Source: an uncultured Pelagibacteraceae bacterium
GTDB lineage: Bacteria > Pseudomonadota > Alphaproteobacteria > Pelagibacterales > Pelagibacteraceae
Length of the DNA: 53,833 bases
Assembly: GCA_902543295.1 (NCBI GenBank)
Contig: CACBXW010000007.1
Location: 1-53,833, forward strand
Reading direction: 5' to 3'
This document shows positions 9,088-16,728 of this stretch, one piece after another (positions within the stretch are counted from its first letter, which is position 1; the number at the start of each line of letters is the position of its first letter). The notes under the pieces were generated by a model. The model did no database searches, was not told the origin of the DNA, and saw only the letters and a program-made list of their open reading frames with translations. Position numbers and translations under genes: made by a program.

Positions 9088-9771
9088 ATGTCGGCTCACA
9101 TTTTTATAGCTGAGGACGAGGCTGCTATAATAACTCTACTAAAGTATAACCTTGAAAAAGAAGGTTACAAAGTAAGTTTCTGTGAAAATGGTGAAGATGC
9201 ACTTAAACAAATTAAAGATAAGCTTCCTGACTTAATATTAATGGATTGGATGTTGCCCGATTTGTCAGGCGTTGAAATATGTAAAAATTTAAAAAAAGAC
9301 AAAAAGCATAATGACATACCAGTAATAATGTTAACAGCAAAAGGCGAGGAGGAGGACAAATTAAGAGCTTTTGATACAGGTGCAGATGATTATGTAACAA
9401 AACCATTTAGTCAAAAAGAACTTAATGCAAGAATTAAATCTTTACTCAGAAGATCAAAACCACAATCCACCGTTGATGTTGTTGAGTTTACAGATCTAAA
9501 AATAGATAGAATAACAAAAAGAGTTTATAGAAATAACATTGAAATATCTCTAGGACCTACAGAATTTAAATTATTAGATTTTTTTATCAAAAATCCAAAA
9601 AGGGTATATTCAAGAGAACAACTCTTAAACAATGTTTGGGGAGAAAATATTTACGTTGAAACTAGAACTGTCGATGTGCATATCAGAAGATTAAGACAGG
9701 CTATTAATATAGATAATACTAAGCCTTTAATTAGAACTGTAAGATCAGCAGGTTATTCTTTAGAATCTTGA
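9088..9771 (+). CDS. phoB: Phosphate response regulator PhoB
   Basis: OmpR/PhoB-class regulator of 227 aa. The receiver domain has the acidic pair E9/D10, phosphoacceptor D53 (LILMDWMLPD) and K105 (VTKPF). The winged-helix DNA-binding domain (about 130-225) has the recognition region EQLLNNVWGENIYVETRTVDVHIRRLR and ends in TVRSAGYSL. It starts 3 bp after phoU. It would bind the direct repeats at 3763-3780 and probably those at 6-23 and 15901-15918. Its 3' end overlaps the convergent phosphatase gene by 19 bp. Confidence 0.95.
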   Translation: MSAHIFIAEDEAAIITLLKYNLEKEGYKVSFCENGEDALKQIKDKLPDLILMDWMLPDLSGVEICKNLKKDKKHNDIPVIMLTAKGEEEDKLRAFDTGADDYVTKPFSQKELNARIKSLLRRSKPQSTVDVVEFTDLKIDRITKRVYRNNIEISLGPTEFKLLDFFIKNPKRVYSREQLLNNVWGENIYVETRTVDVHIRRLRQAINIDNTKPLIRTVRSAGYSLES

Positions 9772-10277
9772 AGGTCTTTAGGTCTAGTAAATTCTTTAAT
9801 TAAACCATTTCCATCTAATTTATTCCATTCATTAAAATCAAAATAAATTTTTGCAAATGCCGATGTCGGAAATTTGTAGTTTAATAATTTAAAATGGTTG
9901 TTGTTGTGATTTTTTGTCAGTGATCTTATTAGATTTCTAACAGTAGGTTCATGGTTAATTAAAAGCACTGATTTATATTTTTTTGGTATTTTTTTTATTA
10001 TATCTATAATTTTATCTTCACTTGATAAGTATAATTTTTTTGAAGAAATAATTTTTTTTGGTTTATCTATTTTTTTTAATAAAATTTTTAGGGTTTTCTT
10101 TGTTCTTTTTGATGATGAAAGTAATATGTAATCAAACTTATAATTTTTTTTAACAAAAAATTCACAAATCTTTTTTGCATTTTTCTCGCCACGCTTACTT
10201 AATGGTCTTTCATGATCATCAAGATTTGGGTGGTCCCAGCTAGATTTTGCATGACGCATAACGTATAATTTAAGCAT
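9753..10277 (-). CDS. sixA: SixA-like histidine phosphatase
   Basis: Histidine-phosphatase (phosphoglycerate-mutase) fold protein of 174 aa. The catalytic RHG-type motif is MRHAKSSW near the N-terminus, followed by DDHERPLSKRG; the second catalytic His is in LLINHEPTV. These features match SixA, which dephosphorylates phosphohistidine. I took the ATG at 10277 because the motif follows within ten residues; a longer reading from 10370 only adds sequence overlapping the start of ppk. It is convergent with phoB (19-bp overlap) and 13 bp from the divergent ppk start. A link to phosphate or polyphosphate signalling is suggested only by position. Confidence 0.82.
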   Translation of the reverse strand: MLKLYVMRHAKSSWDHPNLDDHERPLSKRGEKNAKKICEFFVKKNYKFDYILLSSSKRTKKTLKILLKKIDKPKKIISSKKLYLSSEDKIIDIIKKIPKKYKSVLLINHEPTVRNLIRSLTKNHNNNHFKLLNYKFPTSAFAKIYFDFNEWNKLDGNGLIKEFTRPKDLQDSKE

Positions 10278-10290
10278 AAATTTTAAATAT

Positions 10291-12441
10291 ATGACTGCAT
10301 TAAAAAAACAAGATAAAGAAACACTAAAATCTAAATACATAAATAGAGAGCTGTCTTGGCTAAAATTCAACGACAGAGTTCTTCTTGAGGCCCAAAATTT
10401 TGAAAATCCTCTTTATGAAAGAATTAAATTTTTATCTATAGCTGGATCAAATTTAGATGAATTTTTCATGGTTCGTGTTGCAGGTTTATATAGTCAAATC
10501 AAACAAGATGTAGATTCACTTAGTTCTGATGGTCTTACTCCTGATGAACAAATGAGTGAAGTTATTTTGGAAACAAATAATCTTCTTAATAAACAAAATA
10601 AAATATTTAGAGATTTAATTCTTCAATTAAAAAAAGCAAATATAAGTATAGTTAAACCTGAAAATTTAAGTAAAACTGAACAAAAAAGATTATTTAAAAT
10701 TTTTAATGAAGAAATTTACCCTCTGCTAACCCCATCAGCAATAGACCCAGCTCATCCCTTTCCATTTATTGCAAATCAAGGAAGAGCATTAGTTATGAGA
10801 TTAAATAAGAAAAATAAAAAAAGGACTTTAAATGCAATAATAGTAATTCCAAAAGCTTTATCAAGATTTATTGAAATAGATGGAAATAAAAGTTTTAAAA
10901 AATTTTTAATTATAGATGATGTTATAAGTTTTTTTGCCTCTGAAATATTTCCTGATCATGATTTAGATAAAAAAATGTTATTTAGAGTTATAAGAGATAG
11001 TGATGTAGAAATTCAAGAGGAGGCCGAAGATTTAGTAAGATCTTTTGAATTGGCTTTAAAAAGAAGAAGAACAGGTGACATAGTACGTTTAGAAATTTTA
11101 AAAAATAGTAATAATGACTTAATTAAGTTTATAACCAATAAGTTAAACGTAAAATCTGAATACATCTATGAAATTGAAGGCATTGTTGGAATTCAAGATA
11201 TAGACCAAGTTTGTAAAATTAAAAATTCTAAATTAAGATTTAAAAATTTTAATCCCAGGGAGGTTGAGAGATTAAAGGAGTTTAATAATAATTTTTTTGA
11301 TACTATAAAAAAAAAAGATTTAATAGTTCATCATCCTTTTGAAACATTTGATGCTGTCGTTGAGTTTTTAAATCAAGCTGCATATGATAAAAAAGTTATA
11401 GCAATTAAACAAACTCTATACAGAACAACGCTAGATTCTCCAATTGTTAAAGCCTTAATAACAGCAGCTGAAAATGGAAAGACAGTAACCGCTTTAATAG
11501 AGATCAAAGCAAGATTTGATGAAGAAGCAAACATTCAACTTTCAAGAAGTTTAGAAAATGCAGGAATTCAAATAGTTTATGGTTTTGCAAAATATAAAAC
11601 ACATGCAAAATCATCTTTAATATTAAGAAAAGAGCAGGGAAAAATTCAAACTTATATACATCTGGGAACTGGTAATTATCACCCAGTTAATGCAAAAATT
11701 TATACTGACTTATCTTTATTTAGCTCTGATAAAAAAATAGCAACTGATGTGGAAAAATTTTTTAATTATGTAACTGGTTATTCAAAACCACGAAATCTTA
11801 GTAAAATATCTATATCACCAATTAATCTTAGGGAAACCTTGAACAAATGTATTGCTAACGAAATAACAAATGTCAAAAAAGGTAAAAAAGGTGAAATATG
11901 GGCCAAAATGAATTCCTTGGTAGATCCAGCGATAATTGATAAATTTTACGAAGCTTCAAATGCTGGAGTAAAGATATTTTTATTTGTAAGAGGTGTTTGT
12001 TGTTTAAGACCTGGAGTTAAAGATAAATCTGAAAATATAATAGTTAAAAGCATGATTGGAAGATTTTTGGAACACTCAAGAATTTATTGTTTTGCAAATG
12101 GAAAAACAATGCCTAGTAGAGATGCAAAAGTTTTTATTTCATCAGCAGATTTAATGCCAAGAAATTTAAATCGAAGAGTAGAACTTCTAGTTCCAATTGA
12201 AAACCAAACAGTCCACGAACAAGTTCTTGATCAAATTATGTTAGCTAATTATTTAGATAAAAAACAAAGTTGGGAACTTGATGCTAGTGGAAATTATAAA
12301 AAAATTAAATATAGTGAAAATGATTCTTTTTCAGCCCATGATTATTTTATGAATAATCCTAGTTTATCTGGAAGAGGTAAAGCTAAATTAAAAATGAAAC
12401 CGAAAAAATTAAACTTAAGACTTATTAAAAGTGGAAATTAA
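10291..12441 (+). CDS. ppk: Polyphosphate kinase 1
   Basis: Ppk1 of 716 aa, the usual length. It opens with YINRELSWLKFNDRVL, the conserved N-domain start, and GSNLDEFFMVRVAGL. The catalytic domains have IAIKQTLYRT, the active-site histidine in KTHAKSSL (H438), YIHLGTGNYHPVNAKIYTDLSLF-type sequence, and RDAKVFISSADLMPRNL near the C-terminus. It makes polyphosphate from ATP reversibly. The ppx gene follows with an 11-bp overlap, giving a synthesis/degradation pair behind the phosphate-uptake genes. Only 13 bp separate it from the divergent sixA gene, so the two promoters must overlap. Confidence 0.95.
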   Translation: MTALKKQDKETLKSKYINRELSWLKFNDRVLLEAQNFENPLYERIKFLSIAGSNLDEFFMVRVAGLYSQIKQDVDSLSSDGLTPDEQMSEVILETNNLLNKQNKIFRDLILQLKKANISIVKPENLSKTEQKRLFKIFNEEIYPLLTPSAIDPAHPFPFIANQGRALVMRLNKKNKKRTLNAIIVIPKALSRFIEIDGNKSFKKFLIIDDVISFFASEIFPDHDLDKKMLFRVIRDSDVEIQEEAEDLVRSFELALKRRRTGDIVRLEILKNSNNDLIKFITNKLNVKSEYIYEIEGIVGIQDIDQVCKIKNSKLRFKNFNPREVERLKEFNNNFFDTIKKKDLIVHHPFETFDAVVEFLNQAAYDKKVIAIKQTLYRTTLDSPIVKALITAAENGKTVTALIEIKARFDEEANIQLSRSLENAGIQIVYGFAKYKTHAKSSLILRKEQGKIQTYIHLGTGNYHPVNAKIYTDLSLFSSDKKIATDVEKFFNYVTGYSKPRNLSKISISPINLRETLNKCIANEITNVKKGKKGEIWAKMNSLVDPAIIDKFYEASNAGVKIFLFVRGVCCLRPGVKDKSENIIVKSMIGRFLEHSRIYCFANGKTMPSRDAKVFISSADLMPRNLNRRVELLVPIENQTVHEQVLDQIMLANYLDKKQSWELDASGNYKKIKYSENDSFSAHDYFMNNPSLSGRGKAKLKMKPKKLNLRLIKSGN

Positions 12442-13942
12442 AGTTTTTAAAAATAAACAAAATTTAAAATTAAAACCTGCTAAATTAGCAGTTATTGATA
12501 TAGGCTCTAATTCTATTAGGATGCTAATTTATGAAGATTTTAGCTCTTCTCGTGTGCCTTTTTTCAATGAAAAAGCTGTTTGTGAACTTGGTAAAAATTT
12601 AGATAAATCAAGAAAACTTCATAAGTCTGGTGTTGATTATGCTCAAAAAGTATTGAAGAGATTTTCAGAGATTTTAAATGTTTCTAAAATTTCAAATTTA
12701 AAAATAATAGCAACTGCAGTTTTAAGAGAAGCAACTGATGCAAAACCATTTGTTGAATACGTAGAAAATCTTTTTAAGAAAAAAATAGAAATCTTAAGTG
12801 GAGAGGAAGAAGCAATTTGTTCAGCTGAAGGTGTTAAAATTGGATTTGATAATGTAGATGGGTTAGTTGCTGATCTTGGTGGAGGTAGTTTAGAATTAGC
12901 TCGAGTTGAAAATGGTTTGATCACTAATAAAACATCTTTACCCTTAGGTGTTTTAAGATTAATTAATAATCCAATTGTAAAAAAGAGAAACCTTTCTAAA
13001 TATATAAAAAAACTTTTGAGAGATGAAAAATGGTTATCTAAAAAAAAATTTGAAAATCTTTATTTAGTTGGCGGAACATGGAGAGCTTTATTTAAACTTC
13101 ATCTTTTTCAAAATAAACACCCTGTCCACATAATCCATCAGTATTCAGTAAATTATGAAACTTTATCAACATTTATAGAAAAAATAGCATCGTTCAATAA
13201 AGCAAAACTAAAAACAGTTGAATATATATCTAAATCTAGAACACCTTATCTACCATATAGCTCTATAATTTTAGATGAGATCATGAGAGTAACAAATCCA
13301 AAAAACATAATATGTTCCATAAGCGGTATTAGGGAGGGATCTTTGACGAAAGATTACTTTAAAAATATTGATAACTCTCAAGTTTTTGAAAAATCATTAG
13401 AATATATTTCTAAGAAGAGAGGTGATTTGGGATTAACCTACAAAAAGTATTATGAATTTATCAAACCTGTATTTGATGGTAATGAATATTTTGATGAAAA
13501 ATTGCTTAATTTAGCTTGTGTTTTAAGTCATATGGATTGGGGACTTGGTGCTTTTCAAAAAGCAGAATTAGTTTTTCAAGAAACATTAAATACTCCATTA
13601 TTGAGACTTTCACATAAAGAAAGAATTCAAATAGCTCTTTCATGTTATTGGAGGTACTGCAGCATTAAATACAACCCTAAAATAGAATATTTAACTTTTT
13701 TAAATAATAATGAAATTTTTTCTAGTAAACAAGTTGGTGCAGCCTTAAGATTTGCACATTCACTTACATCTATTTCAACTATCTTCTTAGAGGAATTTAA
13801 ATTGTATAAAAGAGGTAACTCTGTATTTTTAAAAATTCCAGCACAACACCAAGAAATAATTTCTAAACAAGTTACAAAAAGATTTAAAGCTCTGGCGAGA
13901 GAATTATTTTTAGAACCAAGAGTAATTTATTCAAATAATTAA
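12431..13942 (+). CDS. ppx: Exopolyphosphatase / pppGpp phosphohydrolase (Ppx/GppA)
   Basis: Ppx/GppA family, 503 aa. The actin-like ASKHA fold is shown by AVIDIGSNSIRMLIYE (about residues 19-34), ATAVLREATDA, the catalytic region SGEEEA, and the phosphate loop ADLGGGSLELA. The C-terminal helical part (from about 310) has the CxLSHMDWGLGAF sequence of an HD-like domain. The start is a GTG inside the ppk end, with no ATG before the first motif. It trims phosphate from polyphosphate chains and may also hydrolyse pppGpp. A hairpin terminator lies about 130 bp downstream. Confidence 0.93.
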   Translation: MEIKVFKNKQNLKLKPAKLAVIDIGSNSIRMLIYEDFSSSRVPFFNEKAVCELGKNLDKSRKLHKSGVDYAQKVLKRFSEILNVSKISNLKIIATAVLREATDAKPFVEYVENLFKKKIEILSGEEEAICSAEGVKIGFDNVDGLVADLGGGSLELARVENGLITNKTSLPLGVLRLINNPIVKKRNLSKYIKKLLRDEKWLSKKKFENLYLVGGTWRALFKLHLFQNKHPVHIIHQYSVNYETLSTFIEKIASFNKAKLKTVEYISKSRTPYLPYSSIILDEIMRVTNPKNIICSISGIREGSLTKDYFKNIDNSQVFEKSLEYISKKRGDLGLTYKKYYEFIKPVFDGNEYFDEKLLNLACVLSHMDWGLGAFQKAELVFQETLNTPLLRLSHKERIQIALSCYWRYCSIKYNPKIEYLTFLNNNEIFSSKQVGAALRFAHSLTSISTIFLEEFKLYKRGNSVFLKIPAQHQEIISKQVTKRFKALARELFLEPRVIYSNN

Positions 13943-14075
13943 TATATAATTTAATTTATTACAACTTACAGGTTAGTGATTTTTCTTCTTTAATATATTT
14001 TTAATTTTATTGAAACATATCTTTAATCCAAATGTAATATTCTTTTGTGATTAAATTGTATACATTAAACCCCTG

Positions 14076-14113
14076 AAATACGCTCGGTATTATTATTGAG
14101 CGTATTTCTTTTT
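14076..14113 (+). terminator. Terminator after ppx
   Basis: AAATACGCTC (14076-14085) pairs perfectly with GAGCGTATTT (14098-14107) around a 12-nt loop. A T-run (14109-14113) follows on the plus strand. It closes the ppk-ppx transcript. Its right arm and T-run overlap the last codons of the convergent NUDIX gene. The 150-bp gap before it (13943-14092) shows nothing else I can support. Confidence 0.8.
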
Positions 14114-14581
14114 ATAAAACAAATACATTCCTATATGAGATGCATTGTTAAATTTACCATTCTCAATTAATTTAATTATTTGATGATCTGAAACTATGTG
14201 GATTTTAATTCCTTTTTCAGGCTTTGAAATTTTAATAAGATTATTACAAAAAAAACCAGTAATTTTAGTGGTGAGTCGACCTGGTTCAGAATAAAATGAA
14301 GTAATTTTTCTTAATTTATTTCTTGATTTATATCCTGTTTCTTTAATTAATTCTTTTTTAGCAGATATTAAAGCTGTTTCATGTTTTTCAATTATACCAG
14401 ATGGAAACTCAAAATTAATTTGATTTATAGAAATTCTTTTTTGTGAAACCAAAATATACTTGTTCTTAATTTTGGGTATTACTATTGAAAGGTTTGAGGT
14501 TTTTAAAAAATGATAAAATTCTTTTTTTTTAAATTTTTTATTAATTAATTTAATATTGTTTGTTAGTTTTAAATTTTTCAA
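14093..14581 (-). CDS. NUDIX hydrolase
   Basis: NUDIX-box protein of about 162 aa. The box GX5EX7REXXEEXG is seen as GIIEKHETALISAKKELIKE followed by TGY, with Lys in place of the usual Arg at one position. PSG before the box and FYSEPGRLTTK after it resemble ADP-ribose pyrophosphatases. No ATG fits: the first in-frame one lies 57 codons further upstream, inside aquaporin. A TTG at 14581 overlaps the aquaporin TGA and gives a normal N-terminus, so I infer that start. It is the last gene of the ars-like operon. The substrate is unknown. Confidence 0.75.
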   Translation of the reverse strand: MKNLKLTNNIKLINKKFKKKEFYHFLKTSNLSIVIPKIKNKYILVSQKRISINQINFEFPSGIIEKHETALISAKKELIKETGYKSRNKLRKITSFYSEPGRLTTKITGFFCNNLIKISKPEKGIKIHIVSDHQIIKLIENGKFNNASHIGMYLFYKKKYAQ

Positions 14582-15237
14582 TCTTTTTCTAAGAATAATT
14601 TTTTTGCGATATAAACAGCAATTAACATACCAATTAATTCTGCAATTATATAAAAAGGAGTGTTTAAATAACTTATACCAGTAAACGACTCTGTGAATGT
14701 TCTTGCTATTGTTACAGCAGGATTTGCAAAAGAAGTTGACGAGGTAAACCAATAACCAGCAGTGATATATAAACCCACTGATCCAGCAACAGCTATTTTA
14801 CCTGATTTCATTGAACCAAAAATAATTAAAATAAGACCCAACGTAGCAACTATTTCAGAAGTAAAAATATAAATCCCACTCCTTGACTTTGTTGATAATT
14901 CAAAAACCTGATGTTCAAAAAAGAAATTAGCTAATGCTACACCTAGCAAACATCCAAGTATCTGAGCAGAAATATAAAAGGGTAGAAGGTTTTTTTTTAA
15001 CTTTCCTGTAATTGTCATAGCAATACTTACAAATGGATTGAAATGAGCCCCAGATACATCAGCAAATACTGTTATTAGTACAAACAATCCAGCTCCGGTT
15101 GCCAATGTGTTTGCTATTAGCATTACTGCTATATCATTAGTTAGATTTTCTGCCATTAAACCTGATCCAACTATGATCATGACCAGAAAGCAACTTCCAA
15201 TGAACTCTGAAAGAAAATATCTATTTTTATTTTTCAT
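14578..15237 (-). CDS. aqpS: Aquaglyceroporin (AqpS-like, probable arsenite channel)
   Basis: MIP-family channel of 219 aa with six membrane helices and two half-helix loops. The first NPA box is changed to NPF (GAHFNPFVSIA); the second is normal (FANPAVTIAR). It overlaps arsC by 11 bp. In Sinorhizobium the arsC-linked aquaporin AqpS lets arsenite flow out after ArsC has reduced arsenate. The gene pair here is the same, so the same role is likely. Transport of other small neutral solutes cannot be excluded. Confidence 0.82.
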   Translation of the reverse strand: MKNKNRYFLSEFIGSCFLVMIIVGSGLMAENLTNDIAVMLIANTLATGAGLFVLITVFADVSGAHFNPFVSIAMTITGKLKKNLLPFYISAQILGCLLGVALANFFFEHQVFELSTKSRSGIYIFTSEIVATLGLILIIFGSMKSGKIAVAGSVGLYITAGYWFTSSTSFANPAVTIARTFTESFTGISYLNTPFYIIAELIGMLIAVYIAKKLFLEKD

Positions 15238-15658
15238 CTATCCAATCTTTAATTTTATTACTTATAATATTGAAAGTTTTTCTAATGATTATTTGCTTTT
15301 CTTCGTCATTTGCATTTTGAAGTTTAGCTACCGGATCTTCTATATCCCAATGTATAATTTGGTTTTTATCAGGCCAAATTGGACATACCTCATTATTTGC
15401 GTTGTTGCATACTGTTATTACATGATCCATTTTTAATTCTTTATTGATAAATTCTTCAAAGTTTTTAGAACTGTAATTAGTTAGATCATAACTTTTATTT
15501 TTTTCTAAAAAACTTTTAACATCTTCATTGATTTTTCCAGATGGATTACTACCAGCACTAAAAGCATTAAATTTATTTGAGTATTCGTTATTAATAATAC
15601 TCTCAGCGATAATGCTTCTCGCTGAATTTCCTGTGCATACAAATAAAATATTTTTCAT
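15227..15658 (-). CDS. arsC: Arsenate reductase, LMW phosphatase type
   Basis: Low-molecular-weight phosphotyrosine-phosphatase fold, 143 aa. The P-loop CTGNSARS (residues 8-15) carries the catalytic Cys and Arg. Two further cysteines, in ITVCNNANNEVCPIW, are placed as in thioredoxin-coupled ArsC, and DIEDPVA holds the general acid Asp. It shares one base with the upstream small-protein gene and overlaps the aquaporin by 11 bp. It reduces arsenate to arsenite, which the neighbouring channel can release. A Pho-box-like repeat stands before the operon. Confidence 0.88.
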   Translation of the reverse strand: MKNILFVCTGNSARSIIAESIINNEYSNKFNAFSAGSNPSGKINEDVKSFLEKNKSYDLTNYSSKNFEEFINKELKMDHVITVCNNANNEVCPIWPDKNQIIHWDIEDPVAKLQNANDEEKQIIIRKTFNIISNKIKDWIDEK

Positions 15659-15879
15659 TAAAAAATAATTTTATAAATACCAATTACAAACAAAGGAATT
15701 TGTAATCCAAAATTAGTTAATATGGCCTTATCTTTTAATAAAAAACCCGATATTGTCCATCCAACTACACCAAGACCATGAAAATATATATTAATTGGAT
15801 ATATATTTAAATTTGTAAGCAATATTCCTGTTAAGACTAAAAACGTGCTTATCCATTTGAGATATTTTTTTAAAAACAT
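15658..15879 (-). CDS. Small membrane protein, first gene of the ars-like operon
   Basis: A 73-aa protein that is almost entirely hydrophobic, with about three membrane helices (residues 8-25, 30-47, 53-72) and a short basic N-terminus. Conserved-looking points are NLNIYPIN before helix 2 and GVVGWTISGFLLKDK after it. I do not recognise a named function. A good ribosome site (AAAGGAG, 5 bp from the ATG) supports the start. Its stop codon overlaps the arsC start by one base, so it is translationally coupled to arsC. It is the first gene behind the Pho-box-like repeat. A role in arsenate or phosphate stress is an inference from place only. Confidence 0.75.
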   Translation of the reverse strand: MFLKKYLKWISTFLVLTGILLTNLNIYPINIYFHGLGVVGWTISGFLLKDKAILTNFGLQIPLFVIGIYKIIF

Positions 15880-15900
15880 AAAACTCCTTTCTCTATACTT

Positions 15901-15918
15901 ATGACAGTTATGTTAAAG
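15901..15918 (-). promoter_or_regulatory. Pho-box-like repeat before the arsC operon
   Basis: On the minus strand this reads CTTTAAC-ATAA-CTGTCAT, two 7-bp units with an 11-bp period. The downstream unit is the classical PhoB half-site. TATAG lies a few bases after it and the start codon 22 bp after it, so any 5' leader would be very short. The repeat is visible; control by PhoB is inferred. Confidence 0.55.
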
Positions 15919-15937
15919 ATTTATTAAAATTATTATT

Positions 15938-16276
15938 TTATATTAAATTGATTATGTATCTATGGATAAAATATCCTCCGATTAGCAATATTAAACCTGT
16001 AATATAAATTATGAAAAAATTCATATTAAAAGATTTTGCAAAAAAGAAGGGTATAAAGAATAAATAACTTGCTGGTACTGCAATAAATATACTTTTTGTA
16101 AACATTACTGTTTTTTCTGTATCATTATGCTCATAATACGAAAAAAGTATCGCTATTAGTGATACCAAGGGTAATGCAATAATAAATCCAGCGAGCTTAG
16201 GATTTTGACCAGCCAACCAACTAGAAAATGCGATAATTAAACCCCCAGCAATAATTTTAAAAAGAAAGAATAACAT
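15938..16276 (-). CDS. DUF3147-like membrane protein
   Basis: A 112-aa membrane protein with four predicted helices. The segment SSWLAGQNPKLAGFIIALPLVSLIAILFSYYEH matches the pattern I know from the DUF3147 family (Ser, NP, LAG, ALPLVSL, then an aromatic/charged end). The function of the family is unknown to me. It lies 29 bp after zur in the same direction, so it may be read through from the zinc operon. No signal peptide or metal motif is evident. Confidence 0.65.
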   Translation of the reverse strand: MLFFLFKIIAGGLIIAFSSWLAGQNPKLAGFIIALPLVSLIAILFSYYEHNDTEKTVMFTKSIFIAVPASYLFFIPFFFAKSFNMNFFIIYITGLILLIGGYFIHRYIINLI

Positions 16277-16305
16277 TGTTGTAAATATTTATAGCTATAT
16301 ACAAA

Positions 16306-16704
16306 TTATTTAACAGAACATTTTTTGCAAAGCCCAAAGAATTCAAGATTATATTTATTGAATTTCATACCCGCTTTGTCTTGAAAATTTTTTAAATATT
16401 TTGAAAGTTTGCTGTCACTAATTTCACTTACTTCTTCACAGCTTTCACATATTGAAAATGCTGTTGCCTTAGAAATCTGACAATTTGAATTTTTGCATGC
16501 AACGAAAGCATTTCTACTTTCAATTTTGTGAATTTTTCCAATTTCAACCAATTTATCAAGCGCTCTATAAACTTGAAGAGGGGCTTTAATACCTTTTTTT
16601 TGTAAATTATGTAAAATTGAATAAGCTTTTATGGGCTCATTTACTTTTTCAATGTAATCAAGAACTATTTGTTGATTTTTTGATAGTGTTTCCTGTTTAA
16701 GCAT
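16306..16704 (-). CDS. zur: Zinc uptake regulator Zur
   Basis: Fur-family repressor of 132 aa. The winged helix occupies about residues 8-65 (VLDYIEKVNEPIKAYSILHNL, then APLQVYRALDKLVEIGKIHKIE). Six cysteines are present: C70, C75, C86, C89, C126 and C129. The pairs CESC and CKKC form the structural zinc site, and the N-terminal half matches Zur better than Fur. It is the third gene of znuC-znuB-zur, so it should be controlled by the same tandem Zur boxes at 18300-18332. With zinc bound it represses uptake genes. Confidence 0.9.
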   Translation of the reverse strand: MLKQETLSKNQQIVLDYIEKVNEPIKAYSILHNLQKKGIKAPLQVYRALDKLVEIGKIHKIESRNAFVACKNSNCQISKATAFSICESCEEVSEISDSKLSKYLKNFQDKAGMKFNKYNLEFFGLCKKCSVK

Positions 16705-16728
16705 AGTTTTTCTTTTATCAATTTCCCA

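Noticed and set aside
13943..14075. Small RNA or riboswitch after ppx
   Set aside because: The stretch is AT-rich with no stable stem before the terminator and no recognisable promoter or aptamer.
14582..14752. N-terminal extension of the NUDIX protein
   Set aside because: It is a shadow of the aquaporin gene in another frame and shows no NUDIX-like sequence; a TTG at the aquaporin stop is more likely.
15107..15436. A 109-aa plus-strand frame over aquaporin/arsC
   Set aside because: It lies wholly within two genes with clear motifs on the minus strand and has no start context.
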